Source: JAVSMW01 sp032027005
GTDB lineage: Bacteria; Bacillota; Thermincolia; Thermincolales; UBA2595
DNA: 64,000 bases
NCBI GenBank assembly: GCA_032027005.1
Contig: JAVSMW010000007.1
Coordinates: forward strand, 62,001 to 126,000
Direction: 5' to 3'
The position numbers were made by a program, and so were the translations under genes. This document shows positions 16,832-25,084 of this stretch, piece after piece. The notes under the pieces were generated by a model. The model did no database searches. It was not told the origin of the DNA and was given only the letters and a program-made list of their open reading frames with translations. Position 1 is the stretch's first letter; each line of letters starts with the position of its first letter.

Positions 16832-16892
16832 GGGGAGTCAATCCCCATCAAAGCAGAGTACTGGAGCACTCCCATTTGTAAAGGTGGGAGTC
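16832..16892 (-). repeat. IS200/IS605-like hairpin element E2 (inverted relative to E1)
   Basis: Read on the minus strand it starts GACTCCCACC, forms an ACTCCCA/TGGGAGT hairpin, continues through a GCTTTGATGGGG segment and ends ATTGACTCCCC, following element E1 for about 60 bp. Beyond this the minus strand continues TGCCGAAGTCCCGATG, with no match at E1 because of the C run. It lies between the RND gene and the broken tolC. Confidence 0.55.
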
Positions 16893-16919
16893 TCACGATT
16901 GGATGGATGTGATCTAACT

Positions 16920-19900
16920 TTATTGTACAGAATTAGAAATGGTTTCTTTGGCAAAAAGCCTGGTAAAAAAGTTGATCAGATCGTCAAACATGGTATACAC
17001 TACCGGAATAACAATCATGGTCAAAAAGGTTGCTGTTAAAATCCCCCCAATTACTGCGATGGCCAGGGGAGAAAATCTTTCAGCACCTAAAGCCACCTCT
17101 AGGGCTAAAGGAAGCATTCCTACCACGTTGGATAAGGCAGTCATCATAATGGGGCGAAAACGAACTTTTACCGAGTCAATAACAGCGGTATTTCGCTCTA
17201 TACCCTGGCTACGGGTCTGGAGTGTGTAGTCTACGAGAACTATTGAGTTGCGCACTACCGTACCGACCAGCAGGATAAGCCCCAGCAATACCGGCATGGA
17301 AATAGTTTTGCCTGCCAGGAAGAGAGCCCCGGCTACCCCGGTAATTACCAAGGGAATGGCCAGCATGATGGTGACTGGATGGATAAAGGACCGGAATTGT
17401 GCTACTAAAAGCAGATACACGGAAATTACCGCTATTACCAAAACAAAGAGTAATTCATTTTTGGATTCTGCCAAGTCTGTTGATTCACCTGTAATTTCCA
17501 GGCGGTATCCTTCAGGGACTTGGAAATCTTTCAGCACTTTTTGGACATCACTTAGCACGTGACTAAATGGCCGGTTGTAAGTATGACCTAAAACATCAAT
17601 ACTCCGGTCCAAATTTTCTCTGGTTACCAAATTAGCCCCTTCTTTCATTTCTACGGTAGCTACATGTCGCAGAGGCACATTGAGACCCATAGGTGATGTC
17701 ACAGTGGTGTTTAATAGATCATTGACAGAACTGCGGTTTTCTTCCTGATACCTGACAAAGATATCAGTATCTTTACTATTTTCATGGTTAAATTTAGAGG
17801 CCGGAATACCGGAAAAACTGCCAAAAACCTCTTTGGCTATACCGGTAGGAGAAAGCCCTAATTGAGCGGCACGGGTTTCATCTACATAAACGTTGACTTC
17901 CGGTGTATTCAGAGACCAGCTTTTGTAAATATTAACCGCACCGTCAACGGTTTCCAGTTTAGTCTTAACCTGGTTAGCCAGGTGGTTTAATACCTTCGGG
18001 TCTGATCCATAAAGCCTGATGTCGATAGGGGCGGATGTAGTAGCTTTGGCTGTGCCGCCGGCTTCTTTAACTACAAAGGTTTCGATGCCGGGAATCTGAG
18101 CTGTTTTTTTCCGCAGACGTTCTTCAATATCCCAAACAGTTTCTTTCCGCTCCTTGCGGGAGGTCAAGGTAACATCAATAAAAGCTTGGTTAACACCCAT
18201 AGCACCTGATTCCCCCAGGAAGTGGGCACCGGGTTCATAACCCATTTGGGTACTGAAATAAAGGACCTCTTTCTCATTTTTTAAGTATTCTTCCACTATG
18301 CCTGCAATTTCACTGGTTTTTTCCAGAGAAGTTCCCGGTGCGGTTTGCAGGGAGACGGAAAAGGAACCGGCATCCAGTTTGGGCATAACTTCCATACCCA
18401 GGGAAAGCAATAAACGGGCACTGAACACCAGGAGTACCAGCGATGCCGCTACGGTTAGCCAGCGAAACCGCAATGCTCTGGTTAATACGGCTATATATGC
18501 CGCTTTCAACAAATCCATGAATACAGTAAACGGTTTTAATGTTTTAACAAGCATTTTTTCTCCCAAATTCCAGCGCCTGGATCCCAGCAGATAGGTCAAT
18601 AGAGGTATAATTGTTAAAGCAACCAGCAGGGAGGAGCCCATGGCAAAAATAATTGTTTTCGCTATTGGCCCGAAAATCTGTCCGATAAAACCTTCGAGGA
18701 AAAGCAGAGGGACAAGTACTACCATAATGGTCGCAGTTCCCGCAACAGCAGGCATCAAAATCTCCTGGGTTCCCTCAATAGCTGCCTTCCGTAAATCTTT
18801 TCCCAGTTCGTGGTGATGGCGCATAATGTTTTCCACCACAATAATGGCGTCATCGACCACTATTCCTACACTTAAAATTATCGCCGAAAGGGTAACCAGG
18901 TTTAATTCCATATCAATCATTTTCATTAAACCAAAAGTTGTCAGCAGGGATAGTGGCATGGAGAGTGCTACCACTATGGATTCATTTAATACAATTAAAA
19001 ACATTAGCACAATAAGGGAGGTGAAAATTAAGGCATCCCTTACACTGGCGGCCATATTGTCAACAACCTGATTGGTAAAAACAGAGTCATCGGCAGCTTT
19101 AGTAAATTCCAAATGTGGGTATTTATTGGCCAATTCCTCAATTTTTGCTTGAACTTGTTTAACGACTTCTACAGTATTAGCTTCTTCTCTTTTTAGAATT
19201 TGCAGACCGATAGCACTTTCCTTATTAAAACGGTAGGCACTGCGGTTTTCCTGGTTAGAGTCTTCAATTTTGGCAATATCCTTAAGGTAAATAATATTAC
19301 CATTACGAGTATCAATGATAGTATTCCCGATTTCTTCGGTTTCGCGGAATTCATTATAGATGCGGACACTATATTCCTGGTCTTGATGAGTAATTCTTCC
19401 CCCTGGCTCAGTGATGTTCTGTGCTTTTAGGGCTGCAACTACTTTATTTAAAGAAAGGTTCAGGGCATCCAGTTTCGTTTTATCAATTAATACATTCTGT
19501 TGACGGTTGTTGCCGCCCAGGATATCTACAGCTGCAACACCTTCCACTAACTGGAGTTCACTTTTCAGTTCATTTTCCGCTAAGGTTCTGATTGCAGTTA
19601 AATCAATCTGCTTACTGGTTAAACTGTATGACACAACCGGTTTATTGGAAGAACTGAATTTCATTACCTGAGGCTCTTGAATTCCGCCCGGTAAGCTCCT
19701 TTTTATCCGGTTAATGGCATTTTGGACATCAACTGCTGCTGAACCCACATCATTACCGTAATGAAATTCAACTTTGATTAAAGAGAGCCCATCCTGGGAA
19801 GTAGACTTAATATTTTTGACCCCGGCAATGGTCGCAAATTCATCTTCTAAAGGTTTACTAAGCGTTTCAGCAATATCCTTACCTGCAACCCCCGGGTATG

Positions 19901-20048
19901 CAGTAATGACGTTAACCAAAGGTGGTGCTGTTTCAGGAAATAGTTCAGTTTTTAAGGTTTTAAACGAAAACATCCCAAAAATGATAATCGCCAGCAGTAG
20001 AGAGAAGATAGTATATTTATGTTTTAGCGAGAATTCCGCCCAGTTCAT
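16920..20048 (-). CDS. RND-family efflux transporter (AcrB/HAE1-like inner-membrane pump)
   Basis: Proton-driven resistance-nodulation-division pump, working as a trimer with the adaptor encoded just upstream. Seen: first membrane helix near residues 10-28, the PETAPPLVNVITAYPGVAGKDIAETLSKPLE porter start, a second large loop after TM7, twelve predicted helices, and the proton-relay Asp399-Asp400 in TM4 (VGIVVDDAIIVVENI). Length 1042 aa is normal. The paired Asp residues favour the HAE/drug type, but the substrate is unknown. ATG overlaps the adaptor stop by 4 nt. Downstream lies the truncated tolC copy. The locus resembles a diderm tripartite pump in what otherwise looks like a Gram-positive-lineage genome. 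Confidence 0.93.
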   Translation of the reverse strand: MNWAEFSLKHKYTIFSLLLAIIIFGMFSFKTLKTELFPETAPPLVNVITAYPGVAGKDIAETLSKPLEDEFATIAGVKNIKSTSQDGLSLIKVEFHYGNDVGSAAVDVQNAINRIKRSLPGGIQEPQVMKFSSSNKPVVSYSLTSKQIDLTAIRTLAENELKSELQLVEGVAAVDILGGNNRQQNVLIDKTKLDALNLSLNKVVAALKAQNITEPGGRITHQDQEYSVRIYNEFRETEEIGNTIIDTRNGNIIYLKDIAKIEDSNQENRSAYRFNKESAIGLQILKREEANTVEVVKQVQAKIEELANKYPHLEFTKAADDSVFTNQVVDNMAASVRDALIFTSLIVLMFLIVLNESIVVALSMPLSLLTTFGLMKMIDMELNLVTLSAIILSVGIVVDDAIIVVENIMRHHHELGKDLRKAAIEGTQEILMPAVAGTATIMVVLVPLLFLEGFIGQIFGPIAKTIIFAMGSSLLVALTIIPLLTYLLGSRRWNLGEKMLVKTLKPFTVFMDLLKAAYIAVLTRALRFRWLTVAASLVLLVFSARLLLSLGMEVMPKLDAGSFSVSLQTAPGTSLEKTSEIAGIVEEYLKNEKEVLYFSTQMGYEPGAHFLGESGAMGVNQAFIDVTLTSRKERKETVWDIEERLRKKTAQIPGIETFVVKEAGGTAKATTSAPIDIRLYGSDPKVLNHLANQVKTKLETVDGAVNIYKSWSLNTPEVNVYVDETRAAQLGLSPTGIAKEVFGSFSGIPASKFNHENSKDTDIFVRYQEENRSSVNDLLNTTVTSPMGLNVPLRHVATVEMKEGANLVTRENLDRSIDVLGHTYNRPFSHVLSDVQKVLKDFQVPEGYRLEITGESTDLAESKNELLFVLVIAVISVYLLLVAQFRSFIHPVTIMLAIPLVITGVAGALFLAGKTISMPVLLGLILLVGTVVRNSIVLVDYTLQTRSQGIERNTAVIDSVKVRFRPIMMTALSNVVGMLPLALEVALGAERFSPLAIAVIGGILTATFLTMIVIPVVYTMFDDLINFFTRLFAKETISNSVQ

Positions 20049-21193
20049 AAGCCGTTTTTCTCCTTTCCAAAGAGGAAGATTTCCCGGCCGTCGAACAAGT
20101 CATTGAGATTGGAGATAATCACCAAATCTCCTTCTTTTAAGCCGGTCAGTACTTCTACTTTACTACCATCTTCTAAGCCTGTTTTTATCAAAATTTTGAC
20201 TGCTTTGGTATTTTGAGCAACAAAGATGTAAGCTTGTTTAGCTTCCCATTTAACTGCATTTTTAGGTATAACTAATGCCTGATTTTGCTGACCTAACACA
20301 AAATTAGCCTCAATACTCATCCCAGGTCTGATTATGCTATTTGATTTTAAGGCTTCCTGGGGAATATCTACTTCTACCACAGCAGTACGGGTTACGGGAT
20401 CTAAAGCTGGGAAAATTTTGCTGACCGCAGCCTTGATTGGTGTAAAGCTGCTATTTACTGAACCGGTATTGGTAAGGGCAAGGTATGTCCCGGAACCCTC
20501 TTTGATCCTGACTAAGTCGCCTTCGATGACCTTTACCTGGGCTTTTAGTTCCCGCACATCTGCGATTTTAATAATTGGTTTACCTAGTACAGCCAAGTCT
20601 CCCGGTAAAGCCATAACTGCTGTAACCACCCCGTCCATTGGGGCTGTTATAGTAGCATTATTTAAGTTAACTTTGGCCTCCTGAAGCATGGTGTACGCTT
20701 CTTTAACACCATTAGCCGCATTATCACGAGCATATTTGCTTTGATCAAATTTCTCCTTGGGAATTACACCTTCTTGCAATAGCATTTCATTTCTGACCAG
20801 CTGGTCTTCCCAATAATCTAAATTCTGTCCAGCCGAACTAATCTTTTGGTTTAGAGTTAATAATTTGCTTTCCAGTTCACTCTTCTCAAGTGTTATAATT
20901 GCTTGGCCTTTTTTTACGGTGTCTCCTTCTCTTACGTTCATTACTTCTATTCTTCCGGCTATTTTGGGAGAAATGGTTACTTCTTTTTTTGATACCACTG
21001 TTCCGGTGTATTTAACACTATCGATGATGGTATCCTTAGTTACCGCTGTTGTTTCTACCGGTAGTCCTAATGTTTTAGCGCTGGTTTGCACTGTTTTCCC
21101 GCCTAATTTATTTTTAGCCGTAAAGGCCAGTCCTACAGCTATTGCTATCACAGCTAACAAAATTAATAATCGAATAAATTTATTTGTTTTCAT
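20045..21193 (-). CDS. RND efflux adaptor (HlyD/AcrA-type membrane fusion protein)
   Basis: Periplasmic or extracytoplasmic adaptor linking the RND pump to an outer component. Seen: one N-terminal membrane segment (about 9-26), lipoyl halves (GTVVSKKEVTISPKIAGRIEVMNVREGDTVKKGQAI and NATITAPMDGVVTAVMALPGDLAV), a coiled-coil hairpin between them (about 100-165), then beta-barrel and membrane-proximal domains. Start: ATG at 21193 with AGGAGGGTAGCT; the longer reading from 21217 has no ribosome site. Only about 30% similar by eye to the second adaptor at 23394-24527, so the two are old paralogues. Upstream are a palindromic operator and a broken tetR stub. Confidence 0.92.
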   Translation of the reverse strand: MKTNKFIRLLILLAVIAIAVGLAFTAKNKLGGKTVQTSAKTLGLPVETTAVTKDTIIDSVKYTGTVVSKKEVTISPKIAGRIEVMNVREGDTVKKGQAIITLEKSELESKLLTLNQKISSAGQNLDYWEDQLVRNEMLLQEGVIPKEKFDQSKYARDNAANGVKEAYTMLQEAKVNLNNATITAPMDGVVTAVMALPGDLAVLGKPIIKIADVRELKAQVKVIEGDLVRIKEGSGTYLALTNTGSVNSSFTPIKAAVSKIFPALDPVTRTAVVEVDIPQEALKSNSIIRPGMSIEANFVLGQQNQALVIPKNAVKWEAKQAYIFVAQNTKAVKILIKTGLEDGSKVEVLTGLKEGDLVIISNLNDLFDGREIFLFGKEKNGL

Positions 21194-21240
21194 AGCTACC
21201 CTCCTGTAAATATCCATTTTGCCGCTTCTGCAGCGGTACG

Positions 21241-21329
21241 TCAGCTAACACCTTTTTCGTCGATTATATTAAGTGTTGCTTCAATTTTTTGTTTTTTTCG
21301 GGCCTCAATGATTGTTAGACATGTAACAT
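21241..21329 (-). pseudogene. N-terminal stub of a TetR-family regulator gene
   Basis: A ribosome site (AAAGGGGTG) and an ATG at 21329 are followed, one frame off, by TIIEARKKQKIEATLNIIDEKGVS and a stop. This is the typical first helix of TetR/AcrR regulators (EARKxxIIEATLxIIxEKGVS). No helix-turn-helix follows; after the stop only a short in-frame stretch RTAAEAAKWIF remains before the adaptor gene, possibly the old C-terminus. It sits between an intact palindromic operator and the adaptor/RND genes. It looks like a former local repressor, now deleted. Identification is by pattern recognition only. Confidence 0.55.
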
Positions 21330-21372
21330 CTTCACCCCTTTCTTGTAAAAGATGGTCTTAGTCTGTCGAAGC

Positions 21373-21400
21373 ATATGTTAGTTAGTACCAACTAACATAT
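21373..21400. promoter_or_regulatory. Perfect 11-bp inverted repeat, TetR-type operator
   Basis: ATATGTTAGTT and its exact complement AACTAACATAT are separated by AGTACC. On the minus strand a TTGATG (-35-like) precedes it and TACTAA (-10-like) lies within it, so a bound repressor would block the promoter of the adaptor-RND operon. The presumed regulator next door is broken. It differs from the operator before the other adaptor gene. Confidence 0.6.
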
Positions 21401-21505
21401 TACCATCAACCGGTCACTTTGGCAATAAGTGTAACAGAAAAAGTTAATATTATGGCATAGAGTTATTCATAATTCTTTTAAAAGCAGACCTTCCCAGAAA
21501 TAAAT

Positions 21506-21532
21506 AACAGAGGGTCATCATGACCCTCTGTT
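21506..21532 (-). terminator. 12-bp hairpin overlapping the tetR stop codon
   Basis: AACAGAGGGTCA and TGACCCTCTGTT form a perfect 12-bp stem around a 3-nt loop that is itself the tetR stop codon (TGA on the minus strand). A T-rich tract (TTATTTATTT) follows. Probably the terminator of the adaptor-tolC-tetR operon. Confidence 0.7.
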
Positions 21533-22126
21533 GTTTACAATCCCATTAAAAACTATATCAATAACTGTTTTCGACAGCTCTTTGGGGTTTACCTTTTGGC
21601 CCGGGAAGACAATGGGTTCAAACATTGATCCCAAAATTCCCGAATAAGCCATAGCCGCTACCTGAGGATTGATTTGCCGCAGCTCTCCTGCAACAATTCC
21701 TGCAGCAATAATCTCCTCAATCATTTTCATATTACTGGACCTGTGCTCACAAATCCAATCCCGGAATTCCTCATCAAATTGAGTATGTTCTGTCATCATA
21801 ATCCGGGCCAGGTCTTTGTAATGGGTAATAAATTTAATGTGCAGCTGGGCAACCCGTTCAAGCTTTTGCCGGCAGGACTGTTCCGGCATAAGTTCATTGC
21901 TGATNTCATTGCTGATATTTTCAACATAAAACTGCATCCCGGCCTTAAACATCTCCTGAAATACTTCTTCTTTACTGGAGAAATATTCGTAAACAGTGCC
22001 TTTGCCCACATCTGCCAGCTGAGCAATTTCATCAACTTTGGCCGCGTGAAAGCCTTTTTGGGAAAATACCTTAACAGCCGCCTTAAGGATTTTTTTTCTC
22101 TTGTCACTATCTCCTGGATGACCCAT
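21518..22126 (-). CDS. TetR/AcrR-family transcriptional regulator
   Basis: Repressor that releases DNA on binding a drug or lipid. The N-terminal domain (about 8-55) has the full TetR helix-turn-helix: ILKAAVKVFSQKGF, VDEIAQLADVGKGTVYEYFSSKEEVFQEMF. The C-terminal part (about 60-202) is the helical ligand-binding and dimerisation domain. Length 202 aa is normal. One base (21905) is undetermined, giving one unknown residue. Start ATG with GGGGTGA. It is the third gene of an adaptor-tolC-tetR operon whose promoter carries a GACYGAC/GTCRGTC palindrome, so it may be autoregulated. A scar of a second copy is at 16312-16378. Confidence 0.92.
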   Translation of the reverse strand: MGHPGDSDKRKKILKAAVKVFSQKGFHAAKVDEIAQLADVGKGTVYEYFSSKEEVFQEMFKAGMQFYVENISNXISNELMPEQSCRQKLERVAQLHIKFITHYKDLARIMMTEHTQFDEEFRDWICEHRSSNMKMIEEIIAAGIVAGELRQINPQVAAMAYSGILGSMFEPIVFPGQKVNPKELSKTVIDIVFNGIVNNRGS

Positions 22127-22169
22127 TAACTCACCCCTTTCGGCAGTATTACTAATTTATTGAACGAGC

Positions 22170-23372
22170 TCACTGGGCGGCTGCTGCCATGCCGGCATTA
22201 AAGTTTCCGGAGCCGGTATCAAAGATGCCATACTTAAAGGATGACTTGAGGGTGTTGTACTGATAGATGGACCCCGAGAGATTTTCTTCTGCCTGCTCCA
22301 GGTCGATGGTAGCCTTTTTGGCATCCAGACCGGTAGCCAACCCGGCTTCATATTTAAGGGCATAGACCTTGGCGTTTTCTTTTGCTTTCTCCACTTCCTT
22401 GGTCTGCCAATCAATGGACTGTTCGAGGGTCAGCAGCGAGAGGTAACTCTTTTTAATGGCTGCCGTTAGAAGTACACTCTGTTTACTGACATTTACTTCC
22501 GCCATCTTGGCATCAAGGTCTGATGTACTATAAACCGGAACTCCCGGGCCGTTGAACCTTTTGGCCACTTCGGCCAGGACTTTTGCTGTTTCAAGATTTT
22601 TCTTATACTCCAGGATGTTTACATTATCTTCCAGGGCGTCTTTTATAGTCGCATTAATATCCACTTTAGCTCCAATTTTGTCTAAATTAAGCTGGGTAGT
22701 AAGTTTTAACGGGGTATCCAGATCCAAGGCCATAAGCCTGTTGAGGTCAATCAGGCTAGCCCGGTAATTATTATCTGCGCCGGCCACCTGGGCCTGATAA
22801 GCAGCCACTGCCGATTCGGCCACAGTTATGTCAACTTTGGCCCTGGTACCAATTTTATAGCCTGTTTGGGCAATTTTCAGCTGATCCTGAAAGTATTTCA
22901 AATTCTCACGTTTAATAGCCAGATTTTTTTGGGCTTTCAGCACATTGTAATATGTAGTTTCCACATTTAGCTTTAACTGGTTCGCTTGCAGCTCCTTCTT
23001 TTTCTGAGCCAATATATAGGCAGCCTCTGTGGCTTTAGGCTGAACCCAGTAGGTTAACCCCAGCTGATACTGAGCTGCCGGTGTCAGCGGAAAATTGCCA
23101 CTCTTGCCATTTAATATGTCTTCTTCGACATCCATTCTTGCGGCAGTTCTCTTGGCACTGTCATAATTGATTTCGGCTTTACGTACAGTCAGATCAGCCA
23201 ACTCCATGTCCGGGTTGTTTTTCACGGCGAGGTCAAGAGCGGCACTTAAACTTAGCTCCCGCACCTCCGGTCCGTCAACTCCTACGGCATAGCTGATGCC
23301 TGCAGCCATGAGCAAGACTGTTGTAATCAAAACACCGATAAACTTTTTTCTCCTTAAGATTTTTTGCCACAT
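22170..23372 (-). CDS. TolC-family outer-membrane-efflux-type protein
   Basis: Predicted channel or tunnel component of a tripartite efflux system. Seen: signal peptide (about 1-30, VLLMAAGISYAVG) and two repeats of the OEP fold (about 38-215 and 220-395) dominated by long amphipathic helices, with LSLSAALDLAVKNNPD as the typical opening motif. Length 400 aa is at the short end for TolC proteins. In a single-membrane cell its site of action is unclear; its presence implies an outer membrane, or an adapted role. Start ATG with AGGGGG. It lies 21 nt after the adaptor gene and 43 nt before tetR. A near-identical 5' fragment lies at 16472-16742. Confidence 0.88.
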   Translation of the reverse strand: MWQKILRRKKFIGVLITTVLLMAAGISYAVGVDGPEVRELSLSAALDLAVKNNPDMELADLTVRKAEINYDSAKRTAARMDVEEDILNGKSGNFPLTPAAQYQLGLTYWVQPKATEAAYILAQKKKELQANQLKLNVETTYYNVLKAQKNLAIKRENLKYFQDQLKIAQTGYKIGTRAKVDITVAESAVAAYQAQVAGADNNYRASLIDLNRLMALDLDTPLKLTTQLNLDKIGAKVDINATIKDALEDNVNILEYKKNLETAKVLAEVAKRFNGPGVPVYSTSDLDAKMAEVNVSKQSVLLTAAIKKSYLSLLTLEQSIDWQTKEVEKAKENAKVYALKYEAGLATGLDAKKATIDLEQAEENLSGSIYQYNTLKSSFKYGIFDTGSGNFNAGMAAAAQ

Positions 23373-23393
23373 GCTGTAAATCCCCCTGTTCCT

Positions 23394-24527
23394 CTATTTT
23401 GAGGTATCTGCAGTCCGTAAGGTGATCTTAGCTTGATCATACAGTGACTGCTGGCCTTCGGTAACATATTGCTCTCCCACAGTCAGGCCCTGGGTAATTT
23501 CAATTTTATCATCTGATTCAATCCCGGTCTGGACTGTGCGCTCCTCTACAGTTTCACCTTTAATTACGTAAAGAATCCTGTCAGAGCCACGGGTAACCAA
23601 AGACTCCTTCGGAATAACCAGGGTATTGTCCTTATTTTGGGTGACTAATTGAAGCTCCGCAAACATACCAGGTTTCAATTTATGGTCACTATTGGCAATT
23701 TCGATCTTCACCGGGTATCCCCTGGACTGGGCATTGGCCACAGGACTGATGCTTTTGACAACTCCGGCAAATTTACCTCCGGCCGCCTCAATAGTTACAG
23801 TTACCTCCTGACCTTCCTTCACCCGGGCTATATCACTCTCAGCCACTGTCCCTTCCACATATACTTTATCAATATTCACCACTGTTATCACCGGTTGAGT
23901 CGGGCCGGCCAGCTCACCGGGATCAATGTTTCTGGCAGCAACTTCGCCGTCAATAGGGGAAACAATAGTGGTATTGGCAATTTGATTTTTAATATTAGCA
24001 ATATCGTTTTGAGCAGTCGCCTGGGCCGGCATATTCATAGTTTCCCGGGCTAACTCATAAGCTAACTGGGCCTGTTCCAAATCCCGCTGGGATATTGCGC
24101 CATCACTGAATAAAGCCTTATAGCGGTCATAGTTTGCTTTGGCATTATTGTAATTCAAAACCGCCTGGTTATGGCTCAGTTTGGCATTCTGCAAACCGTT
24201 GGCAGCTTTGCTCAGGCTAATCTCCAAATCAGTGGAATCTATTTTCACCAGGAGCTGACCTGCTTTAACCCTTGTACCCACATCAACGGGAACTTGTATT
24301 ACCTTGCCGCCCAATTTGGGGACAATTATTACTTCAGAGACCGGCGTAACCTTTCCTGTGATCACAGTTTTGGCCGAAATGCTTTGGACTTTTGCTGTGT
24401 CCACTGCTACCGGCAGCACTTTGGCCTCTTCTACCGGGGTCTCAGTTTTCTGCCCGCAGCCAACAAAAAGAAACAAAGCAGTTGCCAGGAAGACGGTTAC
24501 TGAAAATCTTGCCATTTTACTCCGCAT
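23394..24527 (-). CDS. Efflux adaptor lipoprotein (HlyD/AcrA-type membrane fusion protein)
   Basis: Adaptor of a tripartite efflux system. Seen: lipoprotein signal ending LFLFVGC (Cys about residue 24), the lipoyl halves GKVTPVSEVIIVPKLGGKVIQVPVDVGTRVKAGQLLVKID and NTTIVSPIDGEVAARNIDPGELAG, a coiled coil between them (about 88-165), then a barrel and membrane-proximal domain with ERTVQTGIESDDKIEITQGLTVGEQYV. Start ATG at 24527 with GGAGGT; the longer reading (24548) has no ribosome site. First gene of an adaptor-tolC-tetR operon behind a sigma-A promoter and operator. No RND pump gene follows, so it may share the pump at 16920-20048 or have lost its own. Confidence 0.92.
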   Translation of the reverse strand: MRSKMARFSVTVFLATALFLFVGCGQKTETPVEEAKVLPVAVDTAKVQSISAKTVITGKVTPVSEVIIVPKLGGKVIQVPVDVGTRVKAGQLLVKIDSTDLEISLSKAANGLQNAKLSHNQAVLNYNNAKANYDRYKALFSDGAISQRDLEQAQLAYELARETMNMPAQATAQNDIANIKNQIANTTIVSPIDGEVAARNIDPGELAGPTQPVITVVNIDKVYVEGTVAESDIARVKEGQEVTVTIEAAGGKFAGVVKSISPVANAQSRGYPVKIEIANSDHKLKPGMFAELQLVTQNKDNTLVIPKESLVTRGSDRILYVIKGETVEERTVQTGIESDDKIEITQGLTVGEQYVTEGQQSLYDQAKITLRTADTSK

Positions 24528-24554
24528 AAACTTACCTCCATCTTGCATTTTCCC

Positions 24555-24570
24555 GACCGACGGGTCAGTC
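24555..24570. promoter_or_regulatory. TetR-type operator in the adaptor-tolC-tetR promoter
   Basis: The 16-bp palindrome GACCGACGGGTCAGTC (GACYGAC, 2-nt centre, GTCRGTC) lies just downstream of the -10 box at 24578-24583, around the likely transcription start. This arrangement is classic for TetR-family repressors. The tetR gene at the end of the same operon is the obvious candidate ligand-responsive repressor; binding is not shown. Confidence 0.6.
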
Positions 24571-24577
24571 TAACAAT

Positions 24578-24607
24578 AGTATAATAGGGCGTTACCATTC
24601 TTGTCAA
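24578..24607 (-). promoter_or_regulatory. Sigma-A promoter of the adaptor-tolC-tetR operon
   Basis: On the minus strand TTGACA (24602-24607) and TATACT (24578-24583) are separated by 18 bp, or TTATAC with 17 bp. The -35 box is a perfect consensus and the -10 is close to it. The operator palindrome follows immediately. Confidence 0.7.
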
Positions 24608-24665
24608 TAAGAGGCACAAAAGTTACCAATAAGAGGATTGGGGTAAATTCACTAAATGAATCACC

Positions 24666-24785
24666 TCATCTAGAATTCTCCATTAATGAATTTAGTTTTC
24701 TGAGTGATCCCAGGATTTGTTCAATCTCCTCCAACTCCATAGTCTTTAGTAAGCCGGTCAGATAATTTGTTTTTACAATGTTCAT
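24666..24785 (-). CDS. Possible small ORF (39 aa), unrecognised
   Basis: ATG-started frame encoding a charged, helix-prone peptide (MNIVKTNYLTGLLKTMEL, EIEQILGSLRKLNSLMEN). An open upstream extension in the same frame reaches a GTG with no ribosome site, and the ATG also lacks a good one. It lies beyond the terminator at 24872-24900, with no visible promoter. It could be a relic or chance. The remainder of the 24528-24871 gap holds only the promoter and operator of the efflux operon. Confidence 0.2.
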   Translation of the reverse strand: MNIVKTNYLTGLLKTMELEEIEQILGSLRKLNSLMENSR

Positions 24786-24871
24786 CGAATCTTTAAAGGC
24801 ACACCCCCTATAACCCCCAATGAAATTATCCACAGAATTAGATTAGGGCATATGGGTTATCCTTAACATAC

Positions 24872-24900
24872 AAAAAAGCCAACGGTAAGTTTCCGTTGAC
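24872..24900 (-). terminator. Strong terminator of the UbiA-ABC1-DUF362-flippase-PHP operon
   Basis: On the minus strand CAACGG and CCGTTG (extended by an outer G-C pair) form a hairpin followed by TTTTTT. It lies 20 bp after the small ORF at 24920-25048, which places that ORF inside the operon transcript. Confidence 0.85.
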
Positions 24901-24919
24901 CTGAATTTAGCTTAATTTA

Positions 24920-25048
24920 CTATTTAATCCTTTTAATGATAAACTCTTCGTGCTGGTTCAGTTTATCTTCAATTCGATTTAATTGCTCAACCATCAGTTT
25001 TTGCCCGCCAAAAAGGGCCTCAATCTTGTGAGAAATTTTGCCAAACAT
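24920..25048 (-). CDS. Small conserved-looking protein (42 aa), unrecognised
   Basis: Frame starting ATG at 25048: an amphipathic helical peptide (MFGKISHKIEALFGGQKLMV, then EQLNRIEDKLNQHEEFIIKRIK) with heptad-like spacing suggesting a short coiled coil. A TTG five codons upstream is an alternative start. No clear ribosome site is seen. It lies 36 nt after the PHP phosphoesterase gene and 20 nt before a strong terminator, so it is transcribed with the operon, which argues for a real gene. Function unknown. Confidence 0.4.
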   Translation of the reverse strand: MFGKISHKIEALFGGQKLMVEQLNRIEDKLNQHEEFIIKRIK

Positions 25049-25084
25049 TTGTTCTGCTGTCAATATGTGGCAGCAAAACTTCCC

